27,066 nucleotides of DNA from an uncultured Prevotella sp. Lineage in GTDB: Bacteria; Bacteroidota; Bacteroidia; Bacteroidales; Bacteroidaceae. Of the stretch, positions 1 through 6,602 are shown piece after piece; position 1 is the first letter of the stretch; each line of letters starts with the position of its first letter. The DNA is taken from NCBI GenBank assembly GCA_937901345.1, contig CALCHM010000189.1, forward strand, positions 1 to 27,066. The letters run 5' to 3'. The position numbers and the translations under genes are program-made. Under the pieces are notes generated by a model. It did no database searches and was not told the origin of the DNA. It worked only from the letters and a program-made list of their open reading frames with translations.

Positions 1-196
1 TACCAGCAGGGATACCCATCAACAAGTAAGCTACGAAGTTACCATAGTTACCGATTTGAGCCAATACTTCAGAAATTTCTCCCTGAGCCTTGATGATGTT
101 TGCCATCGGAGAACACAAGTTAGTTACGAAGGCAATCATTGCGAAGAGGGCAATCATGACGATAATTGCTCCCCATGGTTTTGTTTGTTGATTCAT
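1..196 (-). CDS. Sugar MFS permease (GluP/FucP-like), 5' part only
   Basis: This is the N-terminal 65 residues of a membrane transporter; the rest lies beyond the window edge. The ATG is at 196-194. The protein opens with a short polar stretch (MNQQTKPWG), then a hydrophobic helix, then TNLCSPMANIIK and a second helix ending in YLLMGIPAG. This layout matches the first two helices of the glucose/galactose/fucose MFS permeases of Bacteroidetes. It starts 31 bp after the galM stop on the same strand, so the two genes are probably cotranscribed. In many Bacteroidales genomes galM, this permease and galactokinase form one operon, so galK may lie just outside the window (inference). The exact substrate (glucose, galactose or fucose) cannot be told from this fragment. 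Confidence 0.75.
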   Translation of the reverse strand, partial: MNQQTKPWGAIIVMIALFAMIAFVTNLCSPMANIIKAQGEISEVLAQIGNYGNFVAYLLMGIPAG

Positions 197-227
197 GGTT
201 TTTAATGTTTTTATTGTTTAATGATTA

Positions 228-1316
228 TTATTTCTCTACACCAAATTTATAGATTGTCACCTGCTTGTATTCCTGACCCGGAGTCAACACGCACGATGGG
301 AAATGACCCTTGTTCGGAGTGTCAGGGAAGTGCTGCGCTTCGAAGCAAAGACCGCTGCGCTTGCCGAATGTAGCACCGTGCTGACCCTTGTAACCATCTG
401 CCCAGTTGTCGCTATAGAACTGTACACCGGGTTCGGTAGTATAAACTTCCATCCAACGTCCGCTGTTGGGTTCTACAATCTTTGCAGCAAATGAGAGTTC
501 GCCGGGTTCCTTCTTGTTGAGCACATAGCAGTGGTCGTAGCCCGCACCATTCTTGATTTGCTCATCGTTGGGGTCGTCGATGCGTTCGCCAACTACGTGA
601 GGTTCAGTGAAGTCGAAGGGTGTGCCCTTTACGCTACGGATTTCACCTGTGGGAATGCAGTTTTCATCGATGGGGATGTAGAAGTCTGCATTGATGGTAC
701 AGATGTTGTTCATCGCCGAAGGAGTGGGATTGCCAATACCTGAGAGCGAGAAGAAACCGTGGCTCGTCATGTTCACAACGGTCTTCTTGTTTGTTGTGCC
801 CTTGTAGTCGATAACGATTTCGTTGTCATCTGTGAGAGTGTACATTACAGTCATTGACAATTCACCGGGGAATCCTTCTTCATAATAAGCTGAAATGTAG
901 CGCAATACAACGCAACGTTCGCTCACTTGTTCAGCATCCCAAACGCGAGCGTGGAAACCTGTAGGACCACCGTGGAGATGGTTAGGACCATTGTTGATTG
1001 CAAGGTGGTATTCCTTACCGTTGAGCGTAAACTTACCCTTGCAGATACGGTTGCCGTAGCGACCTACAAGTGTAGAGAGGAAAGGTTCGGGCGACGAAAT
1101 GCAGTCGTCGATATTGTCGTGACCCTGAATAACGTTAGCATAAACGCCATTCTTATCTGGAACCATTATAGCAACAAGCGAACCACCATAGTTCGTAACT
1201 GCTACTTCCATACCATTCGCATTGGTAAGCACGAAGAGGTCAACTTCCTTACCATTAATGACTTTCTTAAAGTCTTCCTTTTTAAGTCCGCTAAGAGACT
1301 GCTTATTTGTTTCCAT
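228..1316 (-). CDS. galM: Aldose 1-epimerase (mutarotase)
   Basis: Interconverts alpha and beta anomers of galactose or glucose in the cytoplasm, feeding the Leloir pathway. The 362-aa product from the ATG at 1316 has the expected family length. Visible active-site elements are GPNHLHGG with the first catalytic His, NMTSHGFFSLSG with the second His, and CFEAQHFPD with the catalytic Glu near the C-terminus. The reading frame extends upstream to a GTG at 1364, which would add 16 residues (MNFRLQFYKFTKVIFP). The ATG is preferred because METNKQSLSGLKKEDF resembles the usual N-terminus, and the predicted transcription start lies only about 12 nt upstream of the GTG. It is followed 31 bp later by the sugar permease. 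No signal peptide is seen, whereas some Bacteroidetes homologues are exported lipoproteins. Confidence 0.93.
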   Translation of the reverse strand: METNKQSLSGLKKEDFKKVINGKEVDLFVLTNANGMEVAVTNYGGSLVAIMVPDKNGVYANVIQGHDNIDDCISSPEPFLSTLVGRYGNRICKGKFTLNGKEYHLAINNGPNHLHGGPTGFHARVWDAEQVSERCVVLRYISAYYEEGFPGELSMTVMYTLTDDNEIVIDYKGTTNKKTVVNMTSHGFFSLSGIGNPTPSAMNNICTINADFYIPIDENCIPTGEIRSVKGTPFDFTEPHVVGERIDDPNDEQIKNGAGYDHCYVLNKKEPGELSFAAKIVEPNSGRWMEVYTTEPGVQFYSDNWADGYKGQHGATFGKRSGLCFEAQHFPDTPNKGHFPSCVLTPGQEYKQVTIYKFGVEK

Positions 1317-1382
1317 GGGAAATATGACTTTAGTAAATTTATAAAATTGTAATCTAAAATTCACAATCTAGGTTTAACTATG

Positions 1383-1413
1383 CAAATTTGCTTAAAAGAT
1401 TTCAATATACAAA
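1383..1413 (-). promoter_or_regulatory. Predicted promoter for galM
   Basis: Read on the minus strand there is a TTTG (complement of CAAA at 1410-1413), then a 19-bp spacer, then CAAATTTG (1390-1383). The latter matches the Bacteroidetes -7 consensus TAnnTTTG except for its first base. The -7 box lies inside the 10-bp palindrome GCAAATTTGC (1382-1391), which could also be an operator half-site (inference). The predicted start is near 1376, giving a leader of about 60 nt before the ATG at 1316. Confidence 0.5.
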
Positions 1414-1466
1414 GTAATTGCTTTAATTTTCTTTTAAATTTCCATTTCCAAATGTTAAGATAAGTT

Positions 1467-1474
1467 TAACTTTG
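1467..1474 (+). promoter_or_regulatory. Predicted -7 box for panB
   Basis: TAACTTTG is an exact match to the Bacteroidetes -7 consensus TAnnTTTG. A weak -33 candidate, TTTC, lies at 1445-1448. Transcription would start near 1481, about 25 nt before the panB ATG. It is divergent from the galM promoter in the same 190-bp gap. Confidence 0.55.
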
Positions 1475-1505
1475 CCATGGATATAAATCTCAAAATGATT
1501 AAATT

Positions 1506-2324
1506 ATGGCTGGATATTTAGTCGAAGATATGCGTAAGGTGACTACGGGTCGCCTCTTGGAAATGAAGCAACAAGGCACCAAAATTGCGATGCTTACGAG
1601 TTATGATTATGGAACTGCTCGTATTGTAGATGCTGCTGGTGTTGATATTATTCTTGTAGGAGATAGTGCTGCAAATGTCATGGCAGGCCATACTTCTACC
1701 CTACCCATCACCTTAGATCAGATAATTTATCATGCACAGAGCGTTGTACGCGGTGTAAAACGTGCCTTTGTGGTGTGTGACATGCCCTTTGGTACCTATC
1801 AAGTTAGTCCAGAAGAAGGCGTTAAAAATGCCATCCGCATCATGCAAGAAACTGGAGCAGATGGTGTCAAGTTAGAGGGTGGAGAAGAGATTCTCCCCGT
1901 TGTCCGTAAAATTCTCGATGCAGGAATTCCTGTCATGGGGCACTTAGGATTAACTCCACAAAGCATCAATAAATTTGGTACTTACGGAGTTCGAGCTAAA
2001 GATGAAGCTGAAGCCAGCAAACTCCTGAACGACGCAAAATTATTAGATGAAGCAGGATGTTTTGCTATTGTCGTAGAAAAGATTCCTTCTACATTAACTC
2101 AACGAGTAATAACCGAAGTTTCTGTACCCATCATTGGTATCGGTGGCGGTCAGGCAGATGGTCAAGTCTTAGTTGTTGACGACATGCTAGGCAAAAATGC
2201 GGGTTTCCGTCCCAAGTTCCTGCGTACTTATGCTAACCTTCACGAGATTATGCTCGACGCAATTGGTAATTATGTGTCAGATGTAAAGACAGGAGATTTT
2301 CCCAACGCTAACGAGCAATATTAA
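1506..2324 (+). CDS. panB: 3-methyl-2-oxobutanoate hydroxymethyltransferase
   Basis: First committed step of pantothenate (vitamin B5) synthesis: transfers a hydroxymethyl group from methylene-tetrahydrofolate to alpha-ketoisovalerate, giving ketopantoate, in the cytoplasm. The 272-aa product has normal PanB length. Family signatures are clear: MLTSYDYGTARIVDAAGVD, VGDSAANVMAGHTSTLPIT (the VGDS metal-site motif), CDMPFGTYQ, KLEGG, GHLGLTPQS and VPIIGIGGG. It is a lone gene with its own promoter and a strong terminator 60 bp downstream. panC and panD are not in the window. Nothing about the sequence is unusual. Confidence 0.97.
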   Translation: MAGYLVEDMRKVTTGRLLEMKQQGTKIAMLTSYDYGTARIVDAAGVDIILVGDSAANVMAGHTSTLPITLDQIIYHAQSVVRGVKRAFVVCDMPFGTYQVSPEEGVKNAIRIMQETGADGVKLEGGEEILPVVRKILDAGIPVMGHLGLTPQSINKFGTYGVRAKDEAEASKLLNDAKLLDEAGCFAIVVEKIPSTLTQRVITEVSVPIIGIGGGQADGQVLVVDDMLGKNAGFRPKFLRTYANLHEIMLDAIGNYVSDVKTGDFPNANEQY

Positions 2325-2386
2325 TTGAGAAGGAAAGGTTTACAAACAAACGTCTTACCATTATAGACGTAAAATAATAATAAGAA

Positions 2387-2420
2387 GAGGGTGTGTCAAA
2401 GGGCACACCCTCCTGTTTTT
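2387..2420 (+). terminator. Rho-independent terminator after panB
   Basis: A 9-bp perfect stem (GAGGGTGTG at 2387-2395 with CACACCCTC at 2404-2412) and an 8-nt loop are followed by CTGTTTTTG. On the opposite strand the stem is followed by a T-rich stretch, so it may also stop the convergent lipoprotein transcript. Confidence 0.88.
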
Positions 2421-2541
2421 GTCACAAAGTCACGACTTTCACAAGTCAAAACATTTACTAATGATCAGTATTAGAATACACGCATCAAACTGAGAGAAGA
2501 AGTAGTAGATACATATGTTGATATCCTAATATTATTATAAT

Positions 2542-3003
2542 TTATAGTCCAGCAGGACTAAAATAGATGCTGAAATTCTCTTGACTTGTTATACCCACAA
2601 CCAAAATATGGATATCAGTTTGTGACTTCTCACATTGTTTAACTAAAGTTGATAAACCATTGTTGTTGAGATATTCATAAAAATATTTTTTCTCGTTTTC
2701 TCTTTCCTCTGGTGTCATAGAGTAGAACGCCATAAAGGGTTCTTCGTGCATAACAATTTTTACAGTTAGTTGATTCTCATTTAAGTCCACTTCATGGATA
2801 TCCCCTTCAACAAATGATAGCGGAAGTTGCGAAGTGATAGCATTCACACTTACAACCAAAGAGTCATGATAAACGTTCTGAGATGTCACTTGCTCCTGAT
2901 TTTGTTGCTTCTGTTCAGACCTATCATGATTTGTAGAACACGCAGAAACACCTACGAACATAGATAAAAGGAGCACAATAAGGGGAGAGGATTTTCGCGT
3001 CAT
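2542..3003 (-). CDS. Small lipoprotein of unknown function
   Basis: The product is 153 aa. It has a lipoprotein signal: basic MTRKSS, a hydrophobic core, and a lipobox GVSAC with the modified Cys at residue 22. A polar, Gln-rich linker (about residues 25-42) follows, then a mixed alpha/beta domain of about 105 residues containing FVEGDIHEVDLNENQLTVKI and ending IYFSPAGL. I do not recognise the domain. The start codon is only 3 bp after the stop of yhcH, so translation of the two is probably coupled. The protein most likely sits at the periplasmic face of a membrane or on the cell surface. A role in the same sugar pathway as yhcH is a guess from position alone. Confidence 0.72.
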   Translation of the reverse strand: MTRKSSPLIVLLLSMFVGVSACSTNHDRSEQKQQNQEQVTSQNVYHDSLVVSVNAITSQLPLSFVEGDIHEVDLNENQLTVKIVMHEEPFMAFYSMTPEERENEKKYFYEYLNNNGLSTLVKQCEKSQTDIHILVVGITSQENFSIYFSPAGL

Positions 3004-3006
3004 TAA

Positions 3007-3459
3007 CTAGGCATCTATTAATACTTTTACAATCAATTTTCTTAACACACCCTCACCAATGATAGGAGCATGCGCATCTTCTGGATAGACGATGTAAAAT
3101 TCACCAGGAAGCACGGTATAATAAGTAGAAGGAGATTCAGCGTAGAGTGCAAAATCGTTATCAACGTCAAAGGGCGCCTCGCTTTTATGCGTATTTGAAA
3201 GGTGTTTCCACCCAACAATTTCCTTTCCGCTAAGTGGGAAGTGGATATCAATATATTTTTGGTGAACCTCAAGTTTTTGAGTTTCTGGTGCTATCAACTT
3301 AGCATCACATACATTAATAAACAATTTATCGCCATCAAGAACAATGCGTTCAGCTGGTGCAAGAAGCAAATCATGGCTTTTCACATAGTCAAATACTTGC
3401 TTAAACAATGGGTGTAGCGCTTCATAACGTGCGCAATCAGAGATGTGAGATAAAATCAT
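3007..3459 (-). CDS. YhcH/YjgK/YiaL (NanQ-like) cupin protein
   Basis: A 150-aa single-domain protein of the YhcH/YjgK/YiaL family. E. coli YhcH (NanQ) is linked to sialic acid catabolism and is thought to act on the anomeric form of N-acetylneuraminate. Recognisable features are the start MILSHISDCARYEALHPLF, the HQKYIDIHFPLSGKE stretch with clustered His and Asp residues, and FYIVYPEDAHAPIIGEG carrying the C-terminal metal-site His residues. The family is usually about 150-155 aa, so this one is complete. An AGE-type epimerase lies directly upstream, which supports a role in amino-sugar or sialic acid use. The ATG at 3459 sits only 11 bp after the T-run of a large palindrome (3471-3533), an unusually tight placement that may control expression. 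Confidence 0.85.
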   Translation of the reverse strand: MILSHISDCARYEALHPLFKQVFDYVKSHDLLLAPAERIVLDGDKLFINVCDAKLIAPETQKLEVHQKYIDIHFPLSGKEIVGWKHLSNTHKSEAPFDVDNDFALYAESPSTYYTVLPGEFYIVYPEDAHAPIIGEGVLRKLIVKVLIDA

Positions 3460-3470
3460 AATTACGAAAA

Positions 3471-3533
3471 TAAAAAAGACATAAGATTATAAGAAATCAC
3501 ACCATAAGATAATGATTCTTACAATCTTATGTC
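3471..3533 (-). terminator. Long palindrome with U-tract between the epimerase gene and yhcH
   Basis: Arms at about 3478-3499 and 3513-3533 pair over about 21 bp with one mismatch and one bulge. The outer arms are GACATAAGATT and AATCTTATGTC. On the minus strand the hairpin is followed by TTTTTTA (complement of 3471-3477), so it reads as a Rho-independent terminator 29 bp after the epimerase stop. Because yhcH begins 11 nt after the U-tract, it may be a leaky terminator or attenuator instead of a true operon end. Confidence 0.7.
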
Positions 3534-3562
3534 ATAATTACTAAATTAAACTAGCAGCAAAC

Positions 3563-4732
3563 TTAGCGATTGGCAATTTCATCTAGGATTGTCCAACACT
3601 GGAATAATCCACGAGGAACGTGGAAACATCCCTTCCACTTACCACCCTTGAGCGTAAGCAACACTTCACCTTGACGATTTAGATAACCGAACCATTCGGG
3701 ATATTCTGCATCTGCAAAGTGCGACCAAGTGTAATTATGAATACGTTCAAACCATTCCAAACACTTTTCATTACCTGTAAGTTGGTAACCCTTGATCATG
3801 GTTATGAGTGTTTCGATGTGAACCCACCAAAGTTTCTGATCCCACTCTAATTGCTGAAGCGGATGTCCCAAGCGATCCATGAAATAGAAGATACCTTCAT
3901 ATTGATGGTCCCAACCATATTCAACTTCCTTTAAAGCAATATCAACAGCCTTTTCAATTAGCGCCTTGTCGCCTAAACGCTTTCCAAGGTCCATTATGAA
4001 CCACATCGCTTCAATCGCATGACCTGGATTAAGAAGGCGACCGTCCATGCAATCTACGAGTTCATTGTTTACTCCCAAATGCTCAACAATTAACCCTAGT
4101 TCAGGACGATAGAAAACATCCATTACTTCATGCACGCACTCCTTAATCTTTTCTTCAAGGAAAGAGGGTTCAAGTAGCGGTTCAATTTCCAGAGCTACAT
4201 TACAGAGAATCATGGGCAAAGCGAAACTCTTTAAGGCGCGAGCACCAGGCGATGCCTTTGACCACTTTCCTTTAGGATTATCTACCTTTGAAAGCACAAT
4301 ATCAAAAGTCTTCTTAGCTATTTCAGCATATTCTTCATTGCCTGTTGCAATCGCCAACTGACCGAAAGCAATAACAGCAAAGGTGTATGAGAATATGTTG
4401 TAAGGTTCAACAAGCGGATGTCCTTCACGATCAAGAGCAAAATACCAATTAAGATTGCCGTCATGACCATATTTTTTCAAAAATTCGGCACCTTGAATAG
4501 CGGCATCAAGCCATTCTTGTTTCTTCTCTACCTTATTGTAAAGCGTGGCAAACATCCAAACTTCACGACCTTGAAGCCAGATAAATTTGTCGGTATCAAA
4601 GACAGATCCATCACGTTCTAGACAAGTGAAGAAACCACCAAATTCCTTATCTTGTGACTTGTCAAGCCAGAAAGGAATTACTTTGTCAAGCAGTTCAGAT
4701 TTGTACTGCTCCGCTAATTTTTTAAAGTCCAT
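3563..4732 (-). CDS. AGE family N-acylglucosamine 2-epimerase
   Basis: Probably interconverts N-acetylmannosamine and N-acetylglucosamine in sialic acid breakdown, as shown for the AGE-type NanE of Bacteroides fragilis. The 389-aa length fits an (alpha/alpha)6-barrel epimerase. Key stretches are EFGGFFTCLERDGSVFDT and DKFIWLQGREVWMFATLYN, both very close to animal renin-binding protein/AGE. The candidate catalytic His residues lie in LLNPGHAIEAMWF, WWVHIETLI and GCFHVPRGLFQCW. Cellobiose 2-epimerase has the same fold and is the main alternative, but the WLQGR-VWM motif and the neighbouring yhcH favour the amino-sugar enzyme. A hairpin lies in the leader (4794-4825) and a terminator-like palindrome follows the stop. 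Confidence 0.86.
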   Translation of the reverse strand: MDFKKLAEQYKSELLDKVIPFWLDKSQDKEFGGFFTCLERDGSVFDTDKFIWLQGREVWMFATLYNKVEKKQEWLDAAIQGAEFLKKYGHDGNLNWYFALDREGHPLVEPYNIFSYTFAVIAFGQLAIATGNEEYAEIAKKTFDIVLSKVDNPKGKWSKASPGARALKSFALPMILCNVALEIEPLLEPSFLEEKIKECVHEVMDVFYRPELGLIVEHLGVNNELVDCMDGRLLNPGHAIEAMWFIMDLGKRLGDKALIEKAVDIALKEVEYGWDHQYEGIFYFMDRLGHPLQQLEWDQKLWWVHIETLITMIKGYQLTGNEKCLEWFERIHNYTWSHFADAEYPEWFGYLNRQGEVLLTLKGGKWKGCFHVPRGLFQCWTILDEIANR

Positions 4733-4793
4733 ATCAGTTAGAAATGTTTATAGATTTTAACTTGTATCAAAATAAACTAGGAAATTGAAAAAT

Positions 4794-4825
4794 AACCTTC
4801 ATTCTCATTCAACAAAATGAAGGTT
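4794..4825 (-). promoter_or_regulatory. Hairpin in the leader of the epimerase gene
   Basis: A perfect 10-bp inverted repeat, AACCTTCATT (4794-4803) and AATGAAGGTT (4816-4825), encloses a 12-nt loop. On the minus strand the right arm is followed by ATTTTTC, so it could act as an attenuator. It lies downstream of a candidate -7 box, TATTTTTG (minus, 4861-4854). It could instead be an operator. Confidence 0.4.
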
Positions 4826-5156
4826 TAAACACTTAGACTTTCATTCACGTGAGCAAAAATAAGACTTTCATGCGAAATCAATAAATTCTACACCAATTTT
4901 TCATGAATTTACAACAAAAATCACCACGATATTTAAGAAACCAGTCCCACATCTTCGCCTGAGCACTTATGATTCGGAGTAATATACAAGTGAGATGAAA
5001 ATATCTAAAAGAATGCACAAGAGAGAGATTACAATTGTCACTCAAAGTGAACAAAATAAGAATGACATCATGTATAATATGTAACATAACGTTAAATAAA
5101 TAAGCATTGCCGTAGTTTTAACCAAAAACTTTTTAGAGCAGGTAAGTTTTGTTTTG

Positions 5157-5164
5157 TATTTTTG
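5157..5164 (+). promoter_or_regulatory. Predicted -7 box for the RND efflux operon
   Basis: TATTTTTG matches TAnnTTTG exactly. The -33 region is weak (a run of T at 5130-5134). The predicted start near 5171 leaves a leader of about 110 nt before the adaptor gene. Confidence 0.5.
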
Positions 5165-5279
5165 CATCGGTTAATTAGGTTTATTCGAATCGACGCGTAA
5201 CATCGTCTTTCTATGCTTAATCTATAGTCCAAAAACAATCCAGAAACAATTAATTAACAACACTAATAGTTACAATCAA

Positions 5280-6440
5280 ATGAAAAGCAAAATTGCTCTT
5301 TTTGCCCTCGGTTGCTTAGCATTCACGTCATGCTCAAAGAAGCAGGGTATGCCTACAGGCGACAACAAGCACGTAGTAGAAACAATCACTCCGCAGGTTG
5401 CAGAAATCACGACTTCCTATCCTGCAGCAATTCGTTCATGTCAAGATGTAAACATTGTAGCCAAAGTAAGTGGTCACATCATGAAGGTTTACGTGAAGGA
5501 AGGTCAAGAAGTTAGAGCTGGTCAGCCCCTCTTCCTCATTGATCCCACACTTTACAATGCTGCTGTAAAATCAGCCGAAGCTGCTGTTAAAATCGCAGAA
5601 ACAAGCATTGAAACACAACGTTTAAATGTTGAAAACAAAGAAATGCTCCACTCAAAGGGTATCATTTCAGATTTTGACTTGCGTTCGGCAAAAAATCAAT
5701 TGGCAACACTTGAAGCACAATTGGCATCAGCAAATGCACAATTGGCAAATGCAAAAGACCAGTTGGGATTCTGCACCATCACAAGTCCTACAAATGGTGT
5801 CGTTGGTAAGATTAATTACCGTCAGGGAACCCTTGCTTCACCTTCACTCCCCCAACCTCTCACAGTTGTTTCAGACTTGAGAGAAATGTACGTTTACTTC
5901 TCTATGGCCGAAAAGCAAGTGCTTAACCTTGGTGGTCAAGCTTCTGCACTCGCTTCATTCCCCGAAGTTAGTCTCCGCATGGCTAATGGACAAGTTTTTG
6001 AACGTCAGGGTAAGATTGCTGCAATTAGCGGCGTGATTGACGCTAGCACAGGTTCTTTGCAAGTTCGCGCAGACTTCAGCAACCCCAACCGTATTTTACG
6101 TAGTGGCGGTACAGGTACCATTGAAGTACCTACAAGCGATTCTGCAGCCGTAATGGTTCCCCAAATTGCTGTAATTGATGTACAAGAAAAGAAGTTCGTT
6201 TACACTCTTGGCGAAGACAACAAGGTAAAGTACACTGAAATCAAAGTGCTTTCTCAGAACGATGGTCAGCATTACATTGTTACAGAAGGTGTAAAGATTG
6301 GCGATTGCATCGTAGTTGAAGGCGTATCAACGCTTAAGGATGGTATGGAAATCACTCCTATCACAGCTGAAGAGCGTAAAGCTATCGAAGAGAAGTCACA
6401 ACAGCACATGGCTGAAAAGAAACTTCCTGGACAAGAATAA
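5280..6440 (+). CDS. RND efflux periplasmic adaptor (AcrA/MexA type)
   Basis: Membrane fusion protein of a tripartite pump, linking the inner-membrane RND protein to the outer-membrane channel. The 386-aa product starts with a lipoprotein signal (MKSKIALFALGCLAFTSC, lipobox FTSC, Cys18). It continues with a barrel-sandwich (lipoyl-like) half, IVAKVSGHIMKVYVKEGQEV (about residues 60-80), and an alpha-hairpin coiled coil rich in Ala and Gln (about residues 98-160). The second lipoyl half contains CTITSPTNGVVGKI. A beta-barrel and the membrane-proximal domain follow. It is the first gene of a three-gene operon; a 162-bp gap separates it from the pump gene. Which compounds are exported cannot be read from the sequence. 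Confidence 0.94.
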   Translation: MKSKIALFALGCLAFTSCSKKQGMPTGDNKHVVETITPQVAEITTSYPAAIRSCQDVNIVAKVSGHIMKVYVKEGQEVRAGQPLFLIDPTLYNAAVKSAEAAVKIAETSIETQRLNVENKEMLHSKGIISDFDLRSAKNQLATLEAQLASANAQLANAKDQLGFCTITSPTNGVVGKINYRQGTLASPSLPQPLTVVSDLREMYVYFSMAEKQVLNLGGQASALASFPEVSLRMANGQVFERQGKIAAISGVIDASTGSLQVRADFSNPNRILRSGGTGTIEVPTSDSAAVMVPQIAVIDVQEKKFVYTLGEDNKVKYTEIKVLSQNDGQHYIVTEGVKIGDCIVVEGVSTLKDGMEITPITAEERKAIEEKSQQHMAEKKLPGQE

Positions 6441-6602
6441 AAGATGAAATCAGAACATAAGTAGTGGGTAAGCACAGATTGTAAGTCAAACAACAAACAT
6501 AGCGACGATCTTACGTAATGTTATATTGTTTGTAAATAGTCGAACTAAGTTTTTCGTCTTACGTTACAACGCCCAACTCACTTACCAAAATTCTAAAACA
6601 AA

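Larger units (their letters stand above)
4733..5279. other. Divergent intergenic region, epimerase gene / efflux operon
   Basis: This 547-bp AT-rich gap separates two divergent transcription units. It holds the epimerase leader hairpin and -7 box (4794-4861) and the efflux promoter (5157-5164), followed by a leader of about 110 nt. Within that leader ATTCGAAT is a short palindrome. I see no regulator gene of the TetR, MarR or AraC type next to the pump. A 69-aa minus-strand reading frame at 4878-5087 looks spurious. Confidence 0.6.

Noticed and set aside
4878..5087. 69-aa minus-strand frame in the divergent gap
   Set aside because: Odd composition, no neighbours on its strand with suitable spacing, and it overlaps the likely promoter region of the efflux operon.
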